Positions 1-11,745 are shown, numbered from the stretch's first letter. The stretch: DNA of 64,000 nt from Mactromeris polynyma (GCA_032209605.1 JASFXZ010000020.1:3169501-3233500); one strand, 5' to 3'. Numbers and translations: made by a program. Notes: a model not told the origin generated them from the letters alone.

Positions 1-205
1 CCTTGAAACAAACATTACTGGTCTGTCACTGCAAATTAGTTCTTCCATGCTCTCTCTCCCAAGGCATTAGCCTCAGTCAATAATGATATTTTGGTGAATA
101 TCAAGTTCAACACCATGTACAACAGTTGAAAAGTACTTTGTTTTGTTATATATATTTTGTTGTTTCTACCTGAAAGAATCAACCAATGAGCCAAGTATTG
201 TAGTA

Positions 206-320
206 GTGTGGGGTTAGACGGCTGCCGGGTTATAGCTCAGTCAGTCGACCGACGTACTTGTGTTTAGGGGGTCATGGGTTCGAGCCCCACATCGGGTGCA
301 CTTTTTTCCCTTGATTAACT
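206..320 (+). repeat. tRNA-derived SINE head (family 1)
   Basis: The segment has an A-box-like TAGCTCAGTCAGT and a B-box-like GGTTCGAGCCCC about 45 bases later, then a shared GGGTGCACTTTT extension. The same GTTAGACGGC leader and extension recur in the first introns of both TRIM-like genes (34450 and 51867). The acceptor stem does not pair as in a working tRNA, so this is a SINE and not a tRNA gene. Confidence 0.7.
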
Positions 321-1357
321 TCAGTATGTTACTTTAAATAAATGGCAGTAGGTAGGTTTATCTGTCATTTGGTGTTCACATGAAATGATCTCGGTAACTG
401 AAACATTTGAATGCTCTAATCATGGTCACCTGAAATGTGCTTCGACAATTTCCGTCAATTTTCCTAAGAAACCGACAGCCATATAAGGTGTTCTCACTCG
501 GATTCCTCTGTCGCTTAATTAATAAACCAGTTAATATCACCAAAAAATGGTGAATATCTCATAATACGGACTCAATGGAATTTACCCCTGTACCAATCAG
601 AGAGCATTTATTTTTAGATTATATAATAAATACCTTTACATGTACATACCAACCAATGACAATGAGTCAGGAACATCTACCAGAAGGTTAATCTATGTCC
701 ACCTCCTGCATATCATAACAAAGAAACTGGTATTAACAAACTATGGATATCAGCTATACCTATTGCTATATTATCTTTGTATTTCACTGCAGTAATGTAT
801 ATGGGTGTGACCACAGAACCGTTGTTTCAACAGTACTTCAATTTTACCATCATACAGTCAGCTATTATAGGTCATATAACACATTGACATTGTTCAATAT
901 GTAGCATGTGAACACAAGACAGATACATCACATGGAACTGTAAGATGGTTAGGCTGAATATAAAGTGCATAAATATCTTTATACTTAATTTTGAGTATCA
1001 AAACACGATGGAACGAGTCGTGTAACCAAAAAAAAACTATGACATTCCATCCTTCAATTGTTATTATATACCCCACCCACACTGTTATAATATAAATGTA
1101 ATAAAGCAATTAGAAAAATAACAAGCACCTGTCTTTATAGTAAATAAAGCTTTAACATTGTTTGTAACATACTTGGCACGGTTTACAATCTCACATCAAT
1201 GATAAACTCCAACATATACTAAATATTAGAAGCTTAGAATGAGGGGTGATCTAGATTTTGAAAGACTTTGTTTTATACAATATTTCATATTCAATTTGAA
1301 CGTTATATAAACGTTATAGAAACATTTCAGGGAAGAAAGTGACTGACATATCAGACA
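321..1357. other. AT-rich stretch without recognisable gene
   Basis: Only short ORFs without coding character are present. I see no conserved domain, splice-bounded exon or RNA gene here. It is probably intergenic or intronic. Confidence 0.5.
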
Positions 1358-1363
1358 GCAGGC

Positions 1364-1621
1364 ATCGTATTCACTAACGTTTTAAAACTGAATCTCAGAC
1401 TTAGACTTTAAAATTGCAAAAGTTAAATTTACAAGCATTTCGTTTCCATTATATTTAAACAGATAAAATTTTGCCTGAATATTTCTTGTTACTCATTCTA
1501 CACTTTCGCCATGTTTTATCACAATATATTGTGTAATAATAACGTAGGAACACAATTAACATTTACCATTTTAAAGTCCAAGTCTGAGATTCAGTCTTAA
1601 AACGTTTGTGAATATGGGCCC
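1364..1621. mobile_element. Foldback MITE with ~54-bp terminal inverted repeats
   Basis: The left end (CGTATTCACTAACGTTTTAA and following bases through AGACTTTAAAAT) is the reverse complement of the right end, which finishes in GTGAATATGGGCCC. The inner region is AT-rich and non-coding. A related solo end lies at 17417-17472, showing that the family is dispersed. The superfamily is not identifiable from the ends alone. Confidence 0.7.
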
Positions 1622-2114
1622 AGGCAATGTAGCAAGACATTTAGGTATTATAAGTGCTGAACCTCAAAATGATAACATTCTTACAGACAAGTGTATCATC
1701 CCTCATACATACATAACCATTCAAAATAGAATAAAAGATTAACAATGGTATTTGCTGTATGTTAAATGTAAGAGTTGTTCCCCTTTCCATAAAAACAAAA
1801 AGTTTCAATTATATCAGAGTAGTTATATTGGAGTGGAAAATTAATATGAACCAATTATGTTAAATGTGAGTTATCTACCCTATAATGGAAGACAAATATC
1901 AAACATTAAACACTGAGATTGCAGACCATACATTTTGTTATCAACAAGTAGAGGATTTATGTAATGTAGGATTGATCACTAATACGTTCGCACATTGTAA
2001 AAAAATAACAAAACAAAGTGTGGACATTGTGAGAGATAGTATGTTTCTGTTCCATAACAAACCAATACTTGTAATTAATGCATGTATTTTATCTGATTAT
2101 TTGTAATAACAGTT
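1622..2114. other. No gene seen
   Basis: A 73-codon ORF at 1885-2106 has no recognisable motif and AT-rich codons. I regard it as chance. Confidence 0.4.
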
Positions 2115-2205
2115 ACAAAAAGAGAGAATAAGTTGCTACCGGTAATGCCACTTACATATAAGACAGTGCCTCCCCACACAGACCTCTGGGAAAACAACCG
2201 TCCTT

Positions 2206-2469
2206 ACAGTTCACTCCGCCTCTTCCTGTGTCTTACATCCAATGAGCATCCAGAATTTTTCGAATATTTGGCTAACTTATCCATTTATTATGACATTTCG
2301 CACAATATCTATTAAGTGATTTCATTAAGTAAATCTGGTAAGTGATCAATATGGTGGTTTCCGCTAATTGCTCCGCCTACCAAATAAATGGATAAGTTGG
2401 CCAAAAATTTGAAAAATTCTGGATGCTCATTGGATGTAAGACACAGGAAGAGGCGGAGTGAACTATAAG
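2206..2469. mobile_element. Foldback element with ~83-bp inverted arms
   Basis: The arms are about 2206-2288 and 2384-2469. Each contains AGTTCACTCCGCCTCTTCCT or its reverse complement, and AATGAGCATCCAGAATTTTT or its complement. The spacer is about 95 bp. It appears to have inserted into an older dispersed repeat. It has no coding capacity. Confidence 0.75.
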
Positions 2470-2550
2470 CTGGTTATAACTCACATATTAGAATTATAAC
2501 CTATACATACAACATCAGGCATTTGAGGAGGTAAAAGGGTAAATAATGTA

Positions 2551-2571
2551 GGGGGGGGGGGGGGTGGGGGG
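2551..2571. repeat. Poly-G tract
   Basis: Fourteen Gs, a T, then six Gs. It is a low-complexity tract that could be a source of assembly or length error. Confidence 0.9.
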
Positions 2572-2640
2572 TGTAAGGATTGCCCAGGCCTACAACCACA
2601 AAGGACAATAAGGCATGACTTAAATCCTAGTACAAGGGGG

Positions 2641-3383
2641 TATGTGAATTTGTGATAAATGGGATATAGCACTAATGTATTCCTATTTTATTGAAACCAT
2701 TGCATGATATGTAATTTTAACAAAACAAGCTTGATAAATTCAAGAAGACAACCACTCAAGACTGCTCCTCTCTATACAAGATATAGACCACTACAATGAA
2801 TGGTTATTAGGGTAATGTAATAACTGAAATTCCCCAATAACAAGATATTCAATGCAATGAAAACCCATTTTGAAAACATGCCATTCAGATCAGTTCAAAC
2901 ATAACAGATTTAATATCATTCTGATGCAGAGATATAACAAATTACCATAACAGAGTCATTTTACCAAACCCAGGCCCTTTGTGTTCAGGAGGAATAGGCT
3001 TTCAGGACAAAGATAAACAAGATCGAATGTTATTTCTTGAAACTTGAATTACTAATACAAAACATTTTTACATAATGTGACCGAAGTGATCATTATGCAA
3101 ATTTCCTAAGACTTAAAATTCAAATATCCCATGCATTAATTTAAAACAAGATAATGATTAACTTGTTAAGATTGATTCTGGAAAATTTATCCTAATTGGA
3201 TCTAAATCAGTACTAATGATTAGTACAATCAATTAATTTCAGAACTAAAATTTATGTAATGTTTAATGGAAGGTTATGATGAATTTACTTGGACTAATTA
3301 TAGGTATATTTGCATTTGTATAAAATTTGAGAAGTACAACTTTAAGTCTTGATCCCAATCAATTGATCTGTATTGAACACAAG
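2641..3383. other. No gene seen
   Basis: AT-rich sequence with no ORF of coding character and no recognised repeat. Confidence 0.4.
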
Positions 3384-3499
3384 GGGGTCCGGTCCTTTTG
3401 ACCCTGGAGTTGACCCTTTGACCACTGAAATTTCGAAAAAAGCCACATTTTGACCTACAGTCTTCTGGCTGAAGAGTCAGCACCTAGTGGAATCCCTGG
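3384..3499. mobile_element. CAGGGGTTCC-ended MITE, internally deleted copy
   Basis: It shares TTGACCCTTTGACC, AAAGCCACATTTTGACC, TCTGGCTGAA and the terminal TAGTGGAATCCCTG with six other copies in the left arm. The middle is shortened. CAGGGG-type ends are common among hAT elements, but no 8-bp duplication was confirmed, so the superfamily is tentative. Confidence 0.6.
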
Positions 3500-3895
3500 T
3501 GACCTACAAAGTGTGACGGACTGTCTAACATTTATCTGTTTAGTGAAGGGATAACTCATTCATTCTAATGTAATTAACATCAATCATCTGAACATCTTCA
3601 TCGACACACGGGTAAGATGTACCAGCAGCAGTCCAACCTGACTGTATATCTACACTAGCCAAACAGGAAGAATATATAAAAGCTCATCCCCCTCCATCAA
3701 GTACTACAACTTTCTGAATTGACATCACCACACTGAAGTACTGATACAGGATTTCAATCTTAAATGACATTCATCCTGTTGTTGTACTTGAATTGTGTCA
3801 ATGCTCATGTAAATATTTACAGTATCAACGTAAGAGGAAAAATAGGATCTCATCTTGGAGATAAATCGACCCAATAATCTGAATTACCTAAATGC

Positions 3896-4440
3896 AGACC
3901 ATGGATTTCCCTGACGCAGAAATCTCGAGTCATGGACTCCCTATTCTTTCTTAGGACTCCCATTTTCCACTTACTGTGCATCCCTGGGACCCCTAAAATA
4001 AACTTTTGTCAAGTATAAACTGCATGTCTGGGACCCTACATATTTACTAAGGACCCCCAATTTGTCAAACCCTGATGGTCCTGGGACCCCAGTAGCTGGA
4101 AAATCCTAGGGAAAAACCTGCAGACCTTTATACATTGATACTGTACAAGGGATGTTACAGTTCTCTCTGACCCATGTATGTGTTGCCAAGTCCTTTTCCC
4201 TACCCAATTTCTGAAATATGAAATATCATTCAGGGTTTTGCCTTAAGATTTTTCAGCTACGGGGTCCTAATGGACCCTTAGGTTTGGAAATTTGGGGTTC
4301 CTTAGTAAATTTGTAGTCTCAGATCTTCAATTTATACTTCACAAGATTTTATTTAAGGGGTTCTAGGGATGCACAGTAAGTTGAAAAGAAAGTGAAGGGA
4401 GTCAGGGACAAATTTCTGCATCAGGAAAATCCTGGATCAT
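3896..4440. repeat. Inverted pair of a ~220-bp dispersed repeat
   Basis: The left arm (about 3896-4125) contains CTTACTGTGCATCCCTGGGA and CAAGTATAAACTGCATG. The right arm (about 4228-4440) carries diverged reverse complements of these. Partial direct copies occur near 13575-13700 and more diverged ones near 18001-18310 and 19495-19640. The pair could form a long hairpin. Confidence 0.6.
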
Positions 4441-5827
4441 ATTTATCGTAAATGATAAATGACAAAAGGAAATCAAGAATTCATGATAGCACTTTTGGTA
4501 AGAGCATAGCAAAGAACATTGTAAAAATGCTTTGATTTCAATGCAAGGGGATTTATTCTAAGATACATAAAAAATAACCACGAAATAGCTTCTCTTACAA
4601 TGTTTTTTATCATCAGACATTGTCACATATATTCCAAACCATGATGAAACTGAACGCTCCAGCAGCCAGTACATTTTATTACCTCTTGTTTTACCATATA
4701 TGTACATAATGGCCTTCCAGACACCCTAGAGTAATTATAAGACATGACTTTATGAATCATTTTATCAAAGGAGTATCCTTTCACATTATAACATTGTCTG
4801 TGTCAGAATGACCCACCAAGAATGCCACTGTGAGTAGACATTATACAGGGATTTCCATGAACAAATTTTTTCTCCGGCCAAGCACCCATATTTATGAAGA
4901 GTTGTGCATCTGCGAGACCTGTATGCGTCCGTTTAGTTCATTTTGGCGAATTTCTTTATTTAATGAATGCTAACATGAATAGGCTAAAAGGCAACTGATC
5001 CCAGATCACAAACATAGACGTTAAACTCCTATAATACTAAATGCTTAATTCAGGGCCCTAGAATGTTTTTCAAAGTCTAATGGAAATGTAAAATTTGACT
5101 TGTCCGATATAAGAAGCTAGTTTGACAACGGTCAAATTGGTAACAAATAAACATACACAATGATAGCTCCACAATCTAAAATTAATAATCACAGTCATGT
5201 ATGTGTTTGTGGGATTCTAAGGTTTGACTCACAACTGAACAATTGCTAATGTTGGTAAGCTTTAAAAACAGGCTTGTCTAGGATTAACTTCAACTTAATT
5301 GTTGGTAGCCCGATTCTGCATTAGACTAGTCTGGGATGTCAGGCTAGGGGATTTCTAGAGCCCTGCTTTTCATGAAAATTAAGTTCTATAATTTGTAAAT
5401 TGACTTGTTTGCATGTGCATCTTGTATCAACAACTGAAACTTTCAAATGGTACTTTTTTTTCAGGTTACATAGCATTAAAGAACATGCATGTTTGATGAA
5501 GTTTATGATGCAACAAAAAGATGGTTCAACAATAACTAGCTTATACCCAAGAGGAAGGATACTGACAGTGATATACCTGAAGCATTTCACACCAACAAAT
5601 GAAAGAATACCGTGATTCTCATATTATGTACAATATATTCCTTCACAAGTGAAGAGCTCTTATTTCATCTGAAGAGCTAAACCTTTATATTTACCAAGAT
5701 TACAGAGTGAAACAGGATATTGATATAAATTCACAAGTCAACAGTATTTCCATGAACATTTTCAATTCAGCTTTGAATAAAAGCTTAGCTGAATGATTAA
5801 TGGTATTTAGAGTTTGAATAACACAAT
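4441..5827. other. No gene seen
   Basis: Short overlapping ORFs at 5339-5615 on both strands show no motif or splice support. GGGATTTCCATGAAC at 4849 recurs at 17117, suggesting a small dispersed repeat. Confidence 0.4.
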
Positions 5828-6067
5828 ATGGGCTGCGGCAGTTCCACTTCTGGCACATCCCCAGCCAGGGACGGACTTGCAGGAAACTGTGGCGTGTTAA
5901 CATTAGGTTTGGGAGCCTCTGCAGGGAGAATTGTGATAGAGCATGCAGACAATGAAATATCCATGGGAGCCGAGACAGAGATGGACCACGAGTTTTTCGA
6001 AGAATCAAAACTTCAATACCAGTCCTTAACTGAAAGTCATTCATCAGTCGAGCCACAAACTGCTTGA
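5828..6067 (+). CDS. Small acidic protein with N-myristoylation motif, function unknown
   Basis: The 79-codon ORF runs from ATG to TGA. It begins MGCGSSTS, which fits the N-myristoylation consensus (Gly2, Ser6) with a neighbouring Cys3 that could be palmitoylated, so a membrane-anchored protein is inferred. The middle is Gly/Ala-rich and the second half is acidic (EMDHEFFEES). There is no transmembrane segment and no domain I recognise. Base composition is clearly richer in G+C than the flanks, supporting coding. A possible acceptor lies just upstream (GGTATTTAG at about 5805), so it may be an internal or terminal exon. The opposite strand is also open in two frames here (one of 199 codons over 5700-6299), so strand is not certain. 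Confidence 0.45.
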   Translation: MGCGSSTSGTSPARDGLAGNCGVLTLGLGASAGRIVIEHADNEISMGAETEMDHEFFEESKLQYQSLTESHSSVEPQTA

Positions 6068-7329
6068 TGGAAATGCTGGTATTTTTGTAATACAGGCAAT
6101 GAATTAGAAGGGTAACTTGCTTGAATGATAACTGACATGCACTGACCTGAGCAATGATTATTTCCAAATGGTCATTCTGATAATTATGTGTAAATTTCGA
6201 TGTCTGGATATGGATTTTGTGACATTTATAATCACTATTCATAATCTTAATAATATAATCTACTTCTTTATTCATTAGGCCATATATCATTTCTGTCATC
6301 CAGCCCAGATGCGCAGGCCTAGACCATTCCAGTCATCTAGCCTAGGCATGTGAATGCATTTTGTTATAAATTTCTTAGAAGAAAATTGGAAAATGAGTAA
6401 TTGTAAACAACATTTTCAGCGCATATTTCTTATAATGAATCCTGTGCAATCGATACATATGTAAACATACCACAAATTGATACGATTTCTTGTTATACCA
6501 CGAAAACCCGTTTCACGGGCGTTTGACGACCATTTGGCTATTGCTCATAGACTTTTAGACGTTAATTACATACTTTCTCACATATTTAGCATCAAATGTT
6601 CTTAAAAGCATTTGGTTCTGTTCACTGCTTTTAGTATAAACTCGAGAGTTATGAAATACTGGAGTGAGTTCAAGAGTGAAGCCGATTCGTTATTACAATA
6701 TTAAATGGAAGACCAATTTTGTAAGGGAGCTAACTCTAAGATGTAGCAAGACAATGCTAAAATCCGTCCAGACCGTTTCAGTCCCGGAATTTTTGTCCAT
6801 CTGAAAGTTATCATTTCGGAACCTCTCAAAATTGTAGAGCCCCTGATTCATTCAACAGCTAAACCGACTGAGACCCCATTCAGAGAGGTCACCACACAGT
6901 TTATTAACCAAGAAAACACTTCCTAATACAGTAATATAGTCTGCTAGTTCACCTAGAAGTCAATGTTTTGTAATCCTATTAACCGAGTGCCATAGAACAA
7001 CCAACCGCTCCTAATCCAGTGATGTGTGTACAAATCAGTGGCTTAGTAATCCAAAATCCATACATCCAATACAGTGCAGATTACACTTGTATTCTCTTCA
7101 AATTATTTTGCATCAATGACTCAATCTAATATAATTGTAGTCTGAGATGTGGCTGACTGCAGGAGAACATTTTAATGGCAGTGAATAGTTTCATTCAATG
7201 TTATACAATGAATTTACATGTAATTTTTTTTGTATGATCTTCATAATCTGCAGGAGTATGTAAATACGTTAACATCAGTTAATAGTTTTATTCAATGTTA
7301 TACAATGTTTTTACACTTGACATGTTCCA
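6068..7329. other. No gene seen
   Basis: AT-rich sequence with an internal short direct repeat near 7185-7320 (TTTATTCAATGTTATACAATG-like). No coding region is supported. Confidence 0.4.
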
Positions 7330-7518
7330 TCATTCCAACAAAACTTCAGTACATGTGTACAATCTTTCTAATAAATGCATCCAATCCTTTTTTACATTAT
7401 CAGGTGTGTTTAATGGAAGTATGGGAGAAAAGTGGAGGTAGAAAAGGTAGCTCTCTAAATAACGCTTGAACGCTTCGCTAGCTACAAACCAGACAATGTT
7501 GTTTTGCATGGATGCCAT
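7330..7518 (-). CDS. Possible small protein, unknown function
   Basis: The 62-codon ORF starts in a good context (ACAAAATGGC) and reads MASMQNNIVWFVASEAFKRY onward, ending at a stop. An acceptor-like TGACAGTGCTAG lies just upstream, so the start-codon exon would begin at about 7536. A strong donor (GTAAGT) of a possible 5' untranslated exon lies at 7851-7850. The arrangement fits a short 5'-UTR intron of about 315 bp. I recognise no domain, and the downstream half could instead be intron. Existence of the gene is inference from start context, splice signals and local CpG enrichment. Confidence 0.3.
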   Translation of the reverse strand: MASMQNNIVWFVASEAFKRYLESYLFYLHFSPILPLNTPDNVKKDWMHLLERLYTCTEVLLE

Positions 7519-7839
7519 TTTGTTTAAACAGCAAAGCTAGCACTGTCAGAGCACGCTACCTATCTAAAGATACAGACTACCCATCAGGACTCGTTTCCTA
7601 TGTAAAAGAAAAGGTACCGCTACTAGGTCAAAAATTCTTTTTTCATACCTTAAAAAACACGCCTCTTTCAAGTTGCCACAGTACCCAAAAGAAACCATAT
7701 CCTTCATGCTGTATAAACCATGACAAAATGTTATCAATCCATTAATATTGTTGTATCAAGTTTGAATGATGTACAGCGGTCAGTCGACCTAACCATGCAG
7801 TGTTCCCAAGTGAACAATCAATAATATTCTGTTCTTCAG

Positions 7840-8060
7840 CCACTTACTTACTTATCCTCTTCATCCCAGTCATCTCTATCCTTCGCCACATACTGAGTTC
7901 TTCATGAGCAAACAACTCATTCGGAAAACCTCGGCCAACTACGTACAGTGCCTCGGATGTTCGTAAGGCACTACTTTCGGAAATACCATTCGAATATCAT
8001 GTAAACAATATGGTCGCGTGAACGCTGGAGTGCTGGGATTAGAATCACATATTTAAGCTA
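7840..8060 (-). promoter_or_regulatory. CpG-richer block with a strong splice donor, possible gene 5' end
   Basis: Read on the minus strand, the block ends in GAAGAGGATAA followed by GTAAGTAAG, a near-perfect donor (GT at 7851-7850). CpG dinucleotides are dense between about 7920 and 8040 compared with the surroundings. Two reading frames run into the donor but neither has a clear ATG upstream, so a 5'-UTR exon is the simplest reading. Confidence 0.3.
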
Positions 8061-8880
8061 TATGAAGACCAAAATATGTGAGTTTTTAACTAGAAATTAC
8101 AACGATAATCCAGCTCTCACATGTGAATTTATCAAAATTATTGAAGTAACATCCGTTTTACGAGAACTATTTTTTGACCGCACAAAATGTTGAATCTTGC
8201 TACTGAGTGCTCCGTCTGACACTAGAGGATGTTCGTAGAGTTACGAAGTGGTACAGAAATATCCGAGAGCTGTCGAGAATGCAAACAATACTATGGCAAC
8301 CATTTACACATTGCAATATGCAATATGTGATCACTTATACCATGCTTAAATATATTAACACCATATTATTGAAGTCGATAAAAGTGATTCTGACCATCCG
8401 ACATTTGAATAGAAAATCCAATTGTTAGTTATATATAAACATACCCTAGTAGATGATATTGCATTTTACTATAATGTATAAATGATTTTATGGAATCACA
8501 ATTCAGGACATTTTTTCACCATTTTGGGAATGGGAAATTAGCGTCACGAATGTCAAACTTGGGACAATTTCAAATAACATTTAGTGATCAAAATATTGCC
8601 TTTTTCTCACAACATCTTCATTTAAGTATTCTCCATGATAACTGTTGACACTAATCAATGCTGACTATCCAGTTTAAGTCCATGCCGATTTTCGGAATTT
8701 TTCAGGTTTGGATTGGGATAAAAACATACAATTTTCAATTCAACATTTTATCACTTAAACTAGCCGGTATCACTTCATGGGCAGAGATTTAATACATTTA
8801 TATGTTCAGACAATTACTTTCTTACTTTTTCACGTGAATAGGAATTGTGAGCTTTTGCTTTTGAGTTTTAAGCAAAGGAG
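8061..8880. other. No gene seen
   Basis: A 73-codon ORF at 8207-8428 lacks motifs. No repeats recognised. Confidence 0.35.
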
Positions 8881-8881
8881 A

Positions 8882-8965
8882 TATATACGTATATTATAGA
8901 AAGGATAAAGGGGAGAGAACTCCAGGATGATTAAAGGGAGAGCACTCATGACAAACTCCTAAGAG
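8882..8965. repeat. Unexpanded copy of the 25-bp AGGATAAAGGGAGAGAACTC motif
   Basis: AGAAAGGATAAAGGGGAGAGAACTCC occurs about once or twice, preceded by a TATATACGTATATTATAG block and followed by CACTCATGACAAACTC. The same flanks bracket the minisatellites at 39688-39940 and 56126-56443, so this is the same dispersed element without tandem expansion. Confidence 0.6.
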
Positions 8966-8994
8966 GTTTTACACTGTTTATCAGGGGTATTTCA

Positions 8995-9190
8995 GTTATA
9001 ATGTATATTGGTCAGTAAGTTGCCAACCATTACTTCACAAGAAACAGACAACTTCCCCACCAGTCAGACTTGGAGGACAAATGACCTTGGATGCATTATC
9101 TTCAGTCAAATTGTCACAGAAACAAAACCCCTTGAAAGGGGTTCCAACCATCAACCTGCCGACCAGCTGTATATCGCCCTAGTAACAGAC
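8995..9190 (-). repeat. Degenerate tRNA-derived SINE (family 2)
   Basis: It shares body blocks with copies at 14500-14710, 16795-17035 and 30755-30945: GACAAATGACCTTGGATGCATTATCTTC-like text and GGTTCCAACC in place of the B box. It is strongly diverged. Confidence 0.45.
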
Positions 9191-11181
9191 TGAGCTTTAC
9201 AGATCAAGTAATAAAATCATATAATAGAGCTTGACATAAAATACATCATGAAGCAAGAATTCATTAACTAACATCAAACCATTTATGCATTCAATCAGAA
9301 TTACATTGAAAATATTGAACACAGCAACCAATCTCATCATTAAAGTAATATGCACAAATAAAAAATACATAATCATCAATGAGGCATTTAATAATCAATC
9401 ATTGCCGAGTTTTTTCTCACCGTTTTGTGAGCAATAATCGATCAATCCCCATGAAATGAGGAATTTTTGCATGAAAATGGCATAAATGGGGAATAATAGC
9501 AGGCACTAGTAATGGCACTAGTAATGGATATCAGACGGGTAATTTTAACAAGAAATATCCTGAAAAAAGACGAATGGCATAGATAAAACAAAGTCTAAAG
9601 AATCGCCCTGTTTTGGAACTCTGATTTTGCCAGAGGGGTATGCTACGGATAAGAGAATTGCAGCTTTTCGATTCCGTTTGGTGTCTCTCCGCTTAAAATA
9701 TGAATCAATCAAATCGTCTAATGTGTTACATATGTAAACAAAGCGCTTCATATACAACATTTTATTGGTCTAAAATGTAGGTCATAATCAATAATAATGT
9801 GATAATATGATACAGAGTATTTGGATAGAAGGTTGTCGAACTAACGAGGTGCGACTGTATTTAATTTTAACACTGAATATTTTGAACTAATAATCTTGAT
9901 AATGAGTTTATTCTATATTTTTCCATTATGATTTTGCCTTGGTGACGTATTCACCACAACAGTCTAGACTAGCACTTGTAGAAGTATACCTAGGAAGCCA
10001 AACTGAAAATAGGCTATAAAACCCCAATTTCAGGAAAACTAAAAATGCCAAAATTGTCTCAAAATACCAAATTAAATTGTATAACAAAAGTGCATAAGTT
10101 AATCTAATTAATTATTTATAATTATCTTTTGAAAACTAGCATTAGTCTAGACATTGTTTGGTCAATTTACCAAATGTAATTGACCAAGTTAGTGTTGTCA
10201 TAGTCATTTATAATATTCAGGAAGCAATATCAAAAACTGACAGCCACATATATACACTGCAGCATTAAGTAATTTGTTCTCCAGTAGAGGTGAGCAAGAC
10301 TTCATGAAAAGATAACTTAATGCTTTTAGCTGACACTGGTCCAACCTTTACCATACTTGGTAAAAAAAAATTTAAGTTGTTTCACAGGCTATGGCAATTT
10401 TTGACAGCCGCATTACCTTAATATGAAAACTTCTTTTCCCGAAAGTCGCGCAAGAATAACAGGTAATTGATTCGGTTAAAAATAGTTCAACATCTGAGCA
10501 TAACCTGCATAATATTCTCAATACTGGTAGTAATCTTCACTGCACAATTAAAGGTCCTTTAATGGTTCAACAATGGACAATAAAGATTCATACTTTCTGT
10601 GAATTTGCAAGTGTTGAATATAAAATCAGTGTTCAATACCAAACAACTTCAGTGCTTTCAGCGCTTTGATTATCATTTGCTATCATTTTATTAAAACAAT
10701 AAGCATGTCATAAATAACTCTCTCCACCTTTCAAGTAATCTGAGTAATCAGCTTTAAGTCAAGGACAGCACACCATAAATGGGCATTTATCTCACATTCA
10801 ATTTTGTAAGTCTTACTAAGTGTATGTAATTAATAAGAACTTCACTATCGCTACAGTAAATTGTTAATAAAATGTATCTAGGGTTCAGGGAGAGGATAAA
10901 AATCACTGGAGCAATATCAATAGCTTAAATATCACCTCAGCAACTCATTAACTGGAATAAACGGCTATTTTTGTTCTAATCACAGTCATGGCCCTATAAT
11001 GTATTCAAATTACTTTCATTGTAATGACGTCAATCCACAAATTATTAAGCTATAAAATGTAACAATCGTGCGACAAGGAAACTATGTTCTAAATTTACCA
11101 TTAACGCAGCTCAAATGATGCTACTTTTATTAACGAGGTTGAAAAATACAAACTCGATAGATAACTCATTGACTTAAGTTA
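9191..11181. other. No convincing gene
   Basis: A 71-codon minus-strand ORF at 9545-9760 (basic stretch FKRRDTKRNRK) ends near an acceptor-like TTTTTTTCAG but has no recognisable domain. The rest is AT-rich and lacks identified repeats. Confidence 0.35.
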
Positions 11182-11477
11182 ACTATCAGTGAGTGAAGTT
11201 AGCGATCATGACTATCAGTGAGTGAAGTATCTATATATACACAACAAATTTACAATGGTTCTTCCATTGAGTAAAACTGAATCTCTCGATCATGATTATC
11301 TACACAACAAATTTACAATGGTTCTTCCATTGAGTAAAACTGAATCTCTCGATCATGATTATCTACACAACAAATTTACAATGGTTCTTCCATTGAGTAA
11401 AACTGAATCTCTCGATCATGATTATCTACACAACAAATTTACAATGGTTCTTCCATTGAGTAAAACTGAATCTCTCA
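11182..11477. repeat. 63-bp minisatellite, ~3.8 copies
   Basis: The unit contains ACAACAAATTTACAATGG and CTGAATCTCTCGATCATG and repeats at 63-bp spacing from about 11238 to 11477, with nearly identical copies. It is preceded by two copies of ACTATCAGTGAGTGAAGT (11182 and 11212). Because 63 is a multiple of three, an open frame crosses the array; I treat that frame as a by-product. Confidence 0.9.
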
Positions 11478-11571
11478 ACCACACTTTATGTTTTTTTGAA
11501 GTAGGAAGACTTAATTCACTAAGAGGATCTATACATGCATGCTGGGTACCGTGCATGCTGGGACACAAAAT

Positions 11572-11745
11572 CAGGGATTCCACTAAGTGCCCAATCTCTA
11601 GGGTCATTTTGATAATTTTTATAGCCAAAATACTTCTAATTTAGAGAAAAATTTACCATTCAGCCAGAATCACAAGGGTCAAAATGTTCCCGTTTTAAAA
11701 ATCCAGGGGTCAAAGGGTCAACTTAGGGGTCAAACGGAACCCCTG
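11572..11745 (+). mobile_element. CAGGGGTTCC-ended MITE
   Basis: It runs from CAGGGATTCCACTAAGTGC to GGAACCCCTG and holds the family blocks GGGTCATTTTGATAATTTTT and CAGGGGTCAAAGGGTCAACT. It is non-coding. Confidence 0.75.

Larger units (their letters stand above)
2115..2640. repeat. Dispersed repeat, interrupted copy related to the duplicated units
   Basis: AGAGAGAATAAGTTGCTAC and the following bases to about 2195 closely match 25378-25450, 45588-45655 and 60548-60620 in units A, B and C. The sequence after the poly-G run (about 2570-2615) resembles the continuation of those copies near 25508-25550. A foldback element (2206-2469) lies between the two halves. Confidence 0.55.

Noticed and set aside
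225..300. Possible functional tRNA gene
   Set aside because: A and B boxes are present but the acceptor stem does not pair, and the same head plus extension recurs as a SINE.
5700..6299. 199-codon minus-strand ORF
   Set aside because: Much of it is AT-rich and non-coding in character, and its best part is the antisense of the MGCGSS ORF. Kept only as a strand caveat.
11222..11644. 140-codon ORF with four 21-residue repeats
   Set aside because: It is the 63-bp minisatellite read in frame. The unit is a multiple of three, so an open frame is expected, and the flanking part is repeat-derived.
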